A stretch of DNA of 64,000 nt, taken from Wolbachia endosymbiont of Ctenocephalides felis wCfeF (GTDB lineage: Bacteria; Pseudomonadota; Alphaproteobacteria; Rickettsiales; Anaplasmataceae). The notes below the pieces were generated by a model. It was not told the DNA's origin. It made no database searches and saw only the letters and a list, made by a program, of their open reading frames with translations. Where the stretch lies: assembly GCA_028571325.1 (NCBI GenBank), contig CP116767.1, positions 1,387,417-1,451,416 of the forward strand. Direction: 5' to 3'. Position 1 is the stretch's first letter. The number at the start of each line of letters is the position of its first letter. Both the position numbers and the translations under genes were made by a program. Positions 58,271 to 64,000 of the stretch are shown here, in pieces.

Positions 58271-58921
58271 ATGCGCTTTCTTTGTTCCAACTATGTTCTT
58301 TTTTTGTCTTTATGTTGTCTTTCATTTTTTCTGTTACCTTCAATAGAGGCCCAAACAAACGATACGTCAGCAGCGGAATTTGCCCCCACACCACAAAGGA
58401 AAAAAAAGGTAGTTGAGCAGCTGAGTACCGATGTTATGAAACAAACAGCACAACCGAGGCAAATCATAGAAATGCAAGAAGAAGTCAATATCGACGAAAG
58501 CAGCCCAATTCCAAAAAGAAAAAACAGTGTAGGTACAAAGCTGGAAGATGCAGTAAAGCCTAGAGAAACAGAGAATGAAATAAAAAGCGAAAAGAGTTTT
58601 GAGAGCAAAAAGAACGAGTTAGTTGTAGCAGAAATTATTAACTCCATAAGAGAAAAGCTAGCAAAATGCTGGAGTATTCCTGAAAGCGTAGCTTACAAAG
58701 AAAATTTTAGTATAAAAATCAATCTACTATTATCCAATCAAAGTGAAATAATTATGGCTGATGTAGCAGACAGTAGCTCCTACAAAAATAATCCACTTTT
58801 CAGATCAATAGCAGATAGTGCAATGCGTGCAGCATATAAATGTAGCCCAATAACTGGCTTGCCTGCCAAGCATTACCACATTTGGCGTGAAGTGACACTA
58901 GACTTTATTCTAAATGGGTAA
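58271..58921 (+). CDS. Exported TolA/TonB-C-like protein
   Basis: 216 residues. An N-terminal signal sequence (NYVLFLSLCCLSFFLLPSIE) is followed by a charged, low-complexity middle with two similar APTPQRKKK / SPIPKRKNS stretches, then a C-terminal domain: EKLAKCWSIPESV, FSIKINLLLSN and SAMRAAYKCSPITGLP, like the C-terminal domain of TolA. It probably spans the periplasm as part of a Tol-Pal-type system; partners are not adjacent. Confidence 0.65.
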   Translation: MRFLCSNYVLFLSLCCLSFFLLPSIEAQTNDTSAAEFAPTPQRKKKVVEQLSTDVMKQTAQPRQIIEMQEEVNIDESSPIPKRKNSVGTKLEDAVKPRETENEIKSEKSFESKKNELVVAEIINSIREKLAKCWSIPESVAYKENFSIKINLLLSNQSEIIMADVADSSSYKNNPLFRSIADSAMRAAYKCSPITGLPAKHYHIWREVTLDFILNG

Positions 58922-58974
58922 AATCTTAGAACAGACCGTTCACATGCAATCCAAGTAGCTCATAGAAATAGAGC

Positions 58975-59425
58975 TAAAAAAACTACTTGACAACCTTCGC
59001 CGTTACCCTTATAATGAGACTGAAGCTATTTGTTTATCTTCGCAATCTGTGCAGGTTAATGACAAAAAACTTAGGGTATTTGGCGTCTCATGTTTAAATT
59101 TTTGCACTATGTGCACCTTACGTCTTTTTAAAACTTCTGGTTTTTACCTATACAAGCTGAAACGCGCTTATAAGTCGTTTAAGACAGTATAGAACGTCAA
59201 ATAGACAAGGGAGAATTTGAATACTAGCTGCCTCAGAGTTTTTTTGCCTTTTTTCCTGCTTAGTAAATTTCTTAACGTTTACAGTTTTGGTTATTTGCAT
59301 TTTAAAATAGCTGAATCGTAGCGCTAAGAATAAAAACGCCGATATTTGAGGTACATATAAATAATTAGCCACCGACCGGGGCTCCTTTTGCTTTTTTCTC
59401 CATTTTGTAAATTTCTTAAATATTT
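58975..59425 (+). repeat. Promoter-bearing intergenic element, copy E
   Basis: Promoter TTGACA (58987-58992), 17 bases, TATAAT (59010-59015): a full consensus, 30 or more bases identical to copy D. GACTGAAG is followed by CTTCGCAATC, so the first hairpin is weaker than in D. TGCAC-TAT-GTGCA, GCGCTTATAAGTCG and two modules (ACGTC variant, then ACGCCG) follow, with T-rich ends. The shared tail of B, C and D is missing. It lies in the 787-bp gap before purA. Confidence 0.7.
58987..59015 (+). promoter_or_regulatory. Full-consensus sigma-70 promoter of element E
   Basis: TTGACA, 17 bases, TATAAT. Confidence 0.75.
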
Positions 59426-59446
59426 ATTACTAAAGTAGTATCCCGG

Positions 59447-59469
59447 ATCCCAGTATCAAGTACTGGGAT
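59447..59469. repeat. Intergenic Wolbachia palindromic element
   Basis: ATCCCAGTA (59447-59455), loop TCAAG, TACTGGGAT (59461-59469), followed by GAC. It is the same family as the insertions in addB and purL. Confidence 0.75.
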
Positions 59470-59654
59470 GACAAAAAAAGGAGGCGCTAGGATGATAAGA
59501 AAAGGCTATTTTCATGACACCCTTCCAGTGAGGGTTGCTCTCAAACTACAATGTTCGTATGGTTGTAGGCTAAAAAAACCATTCAAACAATAGTTTAGAG
59601 AGTTACTCAAACCTAGAAGTCAGATCTTAGCTAACCAGCTCAGAGAATTACTCC

Positions 59655-59683
59655 TTGTCATTTGTAGTGTACTGCATTAATAT
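59655..59683 (+). promoter_or_regulatory. Candidate purA promoter
   Basis: TTGTCA (59655-59660), 17 bases, TAATAT (59678-59683), 25 bases before the purA ATG. Confidence 0.5.
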
Positions 59684-59708
59684 TTACGTGTTAATCCAGA
59701 AGATATTG

Positions 59709-61016
59709 ATGAATAATATTATAGTTGTTGGTCTACAGTGGGGCGATGAAGGAAAGGGTAAAATAGTAGATTATCTTTCTGAGAACGCAGACGTAGTCGT
59801 AAGATTTCAGGGGGGAAATAATGCAGGGCATACTATAGTAATAGATGATGAGGTTTATAAATTAAATTTGCTGCCTTCCGCTGTTTTAAGGATGGGCAAA
59901 ATATCTGTTATAGGAAACGGTGTTGCTCTTGATTCACATGCTCTAATCTCAGAAATAGAATCATTAAAAACTAGAGGAGTAGATATCAACCCGAGCAATT
60001 TGATTGTCTCTGAAAGCTGCCCATTAATACTTAGTGTACATAAGGACAAGGAAAAGTTATTTGAAGATTTGAACGGGAATCACAAAATTGGCACAACAAA
60101 CAAAGGAATAGGGCCTTGTTATGAAGATAAAGTTGGAAGAAGAGCTATACGCCTTTGTGACTTAGAAAACGCAGATGAGCTCAATAATAGAGTGGATGCT
60201 CTTCTGAATTATCACAATGCTATCAGGAAAGGCCTAAACTTTCAGGTAGTAAAAAAAGAAGAAATGTTAAAGGAAATTGAAGAGATCGCAAAAAAAATTC
60301 TTCCATACAAAAAGCCAGTGTGGAAAATATTGAATGACCTTACAAGAGAAGGTAAGAAAATAATATTTGAAGGCGCCCAAGGTACATTTTTAGATATCGA
60401 CCATGGGACATACCCTTTCGTTACTTCAAGCAATACCGTAGCATCACAAGCAATAACAGGCTCAGGATTGTTTTCCAGCGCCTATGTTATCGGTGTAGCA
60501 AAAGCTTATACAACAAGAGTAGGCAACGGCCCATTTCCTACTGAGCAGAAAAATGAAGTGGGAGATAGCTTATTTGCTATAGGCAAGGAGCTTGGAACAG
60601 TGAGTAATAGAAGAAGGCGCTGCGGTTGGTTTGATGCAGTTTTAGTGCGCCAAGCAGTGCAACTCTCTGGAGTTTCAAATGTTGTATTAACTAAACTAGA
60701 TATTCTCGATTCTTTTGACATAGTTAAAATATGTACTGGTTATAAGTGCAGTGGAAGAATATACGACTATTTGCCTGCATCACATTTAATACAAGGAGAA
60801 TTGGAGCCGATATATGAGGAATTTCCTGGTTGGAAAGAAAACACTCAAGGCAAAAGGTCGGTTAAGGAATTGCCTGCAAATTTGATGAAATATGTGAGAA
60901 AAATAGAAGAATTAATAGGTGTACCAATTTATCTAATTTCAACCAGTCCAAAGAGAGAAGACGTTATAGAACTTAAAGATTTTAAGTTTTCTGAAAGTAT
61001 TTTTGCATCTTATTAA
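59709..61016 (+). CDS. purA: Adenylosuccinate synthetase
   Basis: 435 residues from ATG 59709; the frame is open back to 59655, but the promoter lies there. GLQWGDEGKGKIVDYLSE is the N-terminal GTP loop, followed by RFQGGNNAGHTIV, GTTNKGIGPCYEDKVGRRAI, FEGAQGTFLDIDHGTYPFVT and RRRRCGWFDAV. It turns IMP into adenylosuccinate with GTP and aspartate, so the window holds two purine genes (with purL). Confidence 0.95.
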   Translation: MNNIIVVGLQWGDEGKGKIVDYLSENADVVVRFQGGNNAGHTIVIDDEVYKLNLLPSAVLRMGKISVIGNGVALDSHALISEIESLKTRGVDINPSNLIVSESCPLILSVHKDKEKLFEDLNGNHKIGTTNKGIGPCYEDKVGRRAIRLCDLENADELNNRVDALLNYHNAIRKGLNFQVVKKEEMLKEIEEIAKKILPYKKPVWKILNDLTREGKKIIFEGAQGTFLDIDHGTYPFVTSSNTVASQAITGSGLFSSAYVIGVAKAYTTRVGNGPFPTEQKNEVGDSLFAIGKELGTVSNRRRRCGWFDAVLVRQAVQLSGVSNVVLTKLDILDSFDIVKICTGYKCSGRIYDYLPASHLIQGELEPIYEEFPGWKENTQGKRSVKELPANLMKYVRKIEELIGVPIYLISTSPKREDVIELKDFKFSESIFASY

Positions 61017-61082
61017 CTGTTATCCAATAAAAAACGCTTATTTAGCGAAAAAAACACTTGCATGACTTCAAACATTAACCTA

Positions 61083-61105
61083 TTATGCAAAACAGCTTTG
61101 CATAA
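61083..61105. other. Perfect hairpin after purA
   Basis: TTATGCAAA (61083-61091), loop ACAGC, TTTGCATAA (61097-61105). No T-run follows. A weaker CGCT/AGCG hairpin with a T-run on the minus side lies at about 61035-61050. Confidence 0.4.
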
Positions 61106-61274
61106 TGATGTATGGTGAAGGTAAATTCAGTGTATGACGAAAGCGAAAAAGTTGAGCTCAAGTCTAACGCTTACAGTTATTTTCAACATTTCATTGTCAG
61201 GGTTTGTGTAGAACGAAGCTTTAATAGCCTGTTTTTAGAGGCATTAGAGTAAGAAGTATAATAATAGGGAGGGT

Positions 61275-62906
61275 ATGGATATGTTAAAGGATACATTAAA
61301 GAGTTGGTTCACAAAAGGCAATGCGGCGGAAGCGGGAAAAACAAGTGATCAGTTAGAGGGGGTTTCTAGAGTAGCACGCGGAATCGCGCATACAGTATGT
61401 AGTTTACGTCAGCTGTATGAAGTGACGTCACGCCCATTACAGGATATTGGTCATATTAATTACATAATAGAGGCTAAGAGAGACCGGGTTGATAACTTTG
61501 CACTACCCGTACTTGAAAATCTCAAGAGCTTTATTGATGAAGAAAAAACTGACATTAAGAGCCTTACTGTAATGGGGTTTTGCTACTCAATTGTGGAGAG
61601 TGGTACATTATATAAAGAATTAGGAGAATTAAAAAAATTAGGTAGCTCATTATGTAAAGAATTAGAAAAATTAGAAGAATTAAAAAAACTAGGTGGTTCA
61701 TTACATGAAGAATTCAAGAAGTTTAAAAAAGATGAGCATAAAAATTATCAAAGATTTTGCTGTAAATTAGAGAAGATAGTAGAAGATTTTAAGTTAGAAG
61801 ACCTAGAAAATAAGATAAGGTTGTTAGTGCTTCTAAGGGAAGAGATGGACTTTGCTAATATACAAAAAGCTTATGATAATTGGTATTTTAATGACCTAAT
61901 AGGTAATATCAATTTTAGACAAGAATATGTGAATAAAGCCGTAGAAGAAAGAGAACGGCCTGTTAGAGAGAATTTTAAAGAAAATATAGATAAATGTATA
62001 AGGTTGGCAGAGCAGGGAAAGCAGATTGCAAGTAGGCATTTTGAAGAGAGCATAGTTTTTCAAGCTTATTGCAAAGAAACTAAAGAGGCTAATAAGGCTT
62101 TGAATATCAATCTTATTCATTATGATAAAAGCAAGCCAATCAAGATTAGTGATATTTTACAGCAGGAGAAAGATATTGGTAAGTTGAACATCTATTGCAA
62201 TAAAAAGCATGACATATTCGCTCGTCGAGAAGATAAAAAAAGATATTATGAATTTAAAGAAGGTGCATATTATCAAATGACAAGTAAGTGGCCTATAAAA
62301 GATGAGTCCGGAAGGGTAGTTTTAACTTGTACCATGGTTATGGATGTGAGTAGTGAAGGCATAACTGAAATAACGGAGTTTAGTGGTGAGGTACCTAATG
62401 GTGGGAATTGTACGTTATCGCCAGAGGAGCATATGGAGTTAATAGAACGAAATGAGGAATTACACATTCAAGGCTCACCTTTACACAAGGCTGTGAAAAA
62501 ATTCTTAGAAGTGCAGCGTAATAGAGAGGAGGTGATACGAAAAGGAGAGGATGGGAAGCGTGACTCTTCATTGCCTGACGTTGTACCTGGAGGTAATATT
62601 GGGGCATCGAAAGTGCACGAAGAACAGCCTGATCTTGGCGAGAGCAATGAGAATATGGGTCGCAATACAGGAAATCAGCCTAGATATATAACAAAGATAA
62701 GTCTGGTACCTGGAACTGACACACCGCCAATATATAAAACAACGGTATATGTAAAGCTTAGTGAGAACCCAGAATTTATTGAATGCACAGAAGGTCTTGA
62801 GGGTGTTATTGAAGGTGATATTGACAGTATACATGATAGTGATAATCCCCGAGTTTCTAACCCAACAGTAAATTACTGTGGCACGGATCGTGCACCAGTA
62901 CAATAA
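61275..62906 (+). CDS. Unknown 543-residue coiled-coil protein
   Basis: ATG 61275 has GGGAGGG just upstream. Residues about 110-165 form a Lys/Leu/Glu-rich coiled coil with a repeated KKLG(S/G)SL unit (KKLGSSLCKELEKLEELKKL). The middle is helical and charged; about 300-380 looks like a beta domain (KWPIKDESGRVVLTCTMVMD). The last ~110 residues are hydrophilic and low-complexity. No signal peptide, membrane helix or known domain is seen. It may be a secreted host-interaction protein, but nothing here proves that. Confidence 0.6.
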   Translation: MDMLKDTLKSWFTKGNAAEAGKTSDQLEGVSRVARGIAHTVCSLRQLYEVTSRPLQDIGHINYIIEAKRDRVDNFALPVLENLKSFIDEEKTDIKSLTVMGFCYSIVESGTLYKELGELKKLGSSLCKELEKLEELKKLGGSLHEEFKKFKKDEHKNYQRFCCKLEKIVEDFKLEDLENKIRLLVLLREEMDFANIQKAYDNWYFNDLIGNINFRQEYVNKAVEERERPVRENFKENIDKCIRLAEQGKQIASRHFEESIVFQAYCKETKEANKALNINLIHYDKSKPIKISDILQQEKDIGKLNIYCNKKHDIFARREDKKRYYEFKEGAYYQMTSKWPIKDESGRVVLTCTMVMDVSSEGITEITEFSGEVPNGGNCTLSPEEHMELIERNEELHIQGSPLHKAVKKFLEVQRNREEVIRKGEDGKRDSSLPDVVPGGNIGASKVHEEQPDLGESNENMGRNTGNQPRYITKISLVPGTDTPPIYKTTVYVKLSENPEFIECTEGLEGVIEGDIDSIHDSDNPRVSNPTVNYCGTDRAPVQ

Positions 62907-62957
62907 AAAGTATACAACGCTACTTCTTCTGTTAAATATATATCCAATGGTTAGAGC

Positions 62958-63686
62958 TCATACCAAACTCTCCATCTTATATTGAGGGTCGGATGCAACA
63001 CCATATGTTCTGTTTGGTGGGGTAATTTTGTTTTCTATGCCAAAGGTGATACCTTCGGTTATTGCTGCAAGCACTTTTTCAAGATTACAGTCTGCTCCAG
63101 GGACGCGGTGTTCTAGGCGGCATTTATCGCCAGAATTGAGTATTCTTATCGCAGCAGTTCTATTATTCACGCCCCAACTAACTGTGGTTGGGGTATGAAT
63201 GTCCGGATATTGAAATCTTAAATATGAATCATCATTTGGAGCAAAAAATAGCATATGTTTTTTCATCATAGCACATAATCCACCAATACTATGAATCAAG
63301 TAATCACTATACTTTTGCTCGCTGCGGTAAAATAAGTTGCTGTTGTTTGAATCCACTAAATTAACATGCACATTTAATGCACTGCCTGCTCTATCTAAGT
63401 AGGGTTTTGCTTTGAAGGAAGCATTCCCACCAAGTTTTTGTGCTGTTTCAGTAATTAATTCTTTTACTAACTCAAAATGCTTGATTAGGTTATTAGAATT
63501 GGTGTAACAACCACTTTTTATCTCATATTGATGTATGGAACTCTCTTTCTCACAGGAAAATCCAAGTGAAGCTATTCTATTTTTAATATTACTAAGAAAT
63601 AAATGCTCTTTTTCTATTTCTTCAATGTAAAATTCTAGCTCAATACCGAGTTTAGCATGATAACTTAAACCACTTAATATGATCAT
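62958..63686 (-). CDS. Short glutamine synthetase-like protein, probably truncated
   Basis: 242 residues against the usual ~440-470. Catalytic-core motifs are present: LGIELEFYIEE (metal Glu), ALNVHVNLVD (usual GxHxHxSL), FAPNDDSYLRFQ, VSWGVNNRTAAIRIL and CRLEHRVPGADCN. The N-terminal beta-grasp domain is absent, and the end (YGVASDPQYKMESLV) stops where the family continues with another ~100 residues. It could be a short paralogue or a decayed gene; a rearranged hexamer would be needed for activity. Confidence 0.65.
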   Translation of the reverse strand: MIILSGLSYHAKLGIELEFYIEEIEKEHLFLSNIKNRIASLGFSCEKESSIHQYEIKSGCYTNSNNLIKHFELVKELITETAQKLGGNASFKAKPYLDRAGSALNVHVNLVDSNNSNLFYRSEQKYSDYLIHSIGGLCAMMKKHMLFFAPNDDSYLRFQYPDIHTPTTVSWGVNNRTAAIRILNSGDKCRLEHRVPGADCNLEKVLAAITEGITFGIENKITPPNRTYGVASDPQYKMESLV

Positions 63687-64000
63687 AGATTTGCTTCAGT
63701 AAGTTTATATTAGGTTAGTTATATTTATATGAGCACTTTACTTTTTTGCCAATAAATTTAATATCTTATTTGTACATAATACATTATTATTTTTTTTAGC
63801 ACGCTGCTAATCCTTAACGCAAGCGAAGTTTCATTTGTTGAAAGAAAAATGATCAATTTTAGTGATTTTATACCCTTTACAACTCATCAAAAATCACCAT
63901 AATTTTTAGTGTGTATTAAGTAGTGTTAGCTTTTCACTTTGCAGCAAGCTATTGATTATCTTGTGTTTTTCTAATTATTGCTTTTTTCTTGGTGTAATAT
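63687..64000. other. Gene-free end of the window
   Basis: AT-rich. I see no ORF, tRNA, strong promoter or element copy. A weak inverted repeat (AGTGATTTT near 63860 with AAAAATCACCAT near 63890) is the only structure. Confidence 0.5.

Noticed and set aside
1..64000. tRNA, rRNA or cytoplasmic-incompatibility (cif) genes
   Set aside because: I looked in the gaps and prophage part and saw no cloverleaf, rRNA or cif-like sequence.

Overview
The window comes from a Wolbachia chromosome (Rickettsiales, Anaplasmataceae). It is AT-rich and carries a compact Rickettsiales-type ribosomal protein cluster, a phage WO-type large serine recombinase, an ankyrin-repeat protein, PurL and AddB genes containing in-frame Wolbachia palindromic elements, and a biotin operon of the kind known from some intracellular symbionts. 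No rRNA, tRNA or CRISPR array was seen.

Layout. (1) 1-1.1 kb: the 3' part of an ankyrin-repeat gene. (2) 1.7-17.6 kb, minus strand: a degraded prophage module whose genes resemble podovirus P22 (tail-fibre-like protein, scaffold-position gene, gp5-like coat, gp4-like adaptor, gp10-like hub, ejection-type protein, P22-type portal, RuvC-like nuclease, gp7-like ejection protein, terminase). This differs from the usual phage WO head and tail genes. A WO-type serine recombinase has inserted into the ejection-protein gene. (3) 17.7-21.4 kb, plus strand: a RelB/RelE-like pair, a 219-bp nested palindrome, a DnaB-like helicase broken by one stop codon, a PD-(D/E)XK nuclease and an unknown basic protein. 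(4) 21.4-23.9 kb: TrkH-type K+ transporter and PstS. (5) 24.9-30.3 kb: biotin genes bioF-H-C-D-A in overlapping order, with bioB divergent and frameshifted. (6) 30.9-48.7 kb, minus strand: rpsL-rpsG-fusA-tuf, the S10-spc-alpha ribosomal genes with secY, adk, rpoA and rplQ, then yraN; rpmD is absent. (7) 49-64 kb: recO, a twice-frameshifted hydrolase, addB, purL, a YhhQ-like membrane protein, a TolA/TonB-like protein, purA, an unknown 543-residue protein and a short glutamine synthetase-like gene.

The main unexplained signal is a family of five intergenic elements (near 24.1, 24.4, 30.4, 49.7 and 59.0 kb). Each starts with a TTGACA / 17-bp / TATAAT-like promoter, then has conserved hairpins, an ACGCC motif and a CGGGG-plus-T-rich end. 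They look like a multicopy non-coding RNA or a promoter-carrying repeat. Other leads are the reconstructable palindromic attachment site of the recombinase, a terminase fused to a membrane tail, a loss-of-function frameshift in bioB, and a proline-rich insertion in ribosomal protein S10. Several genes (bioB, recombinase, hydrolase, scaffold-position gene) carry single-base indels, some in homopolymers. These may be true decay or assembly errors, and reads would decide.
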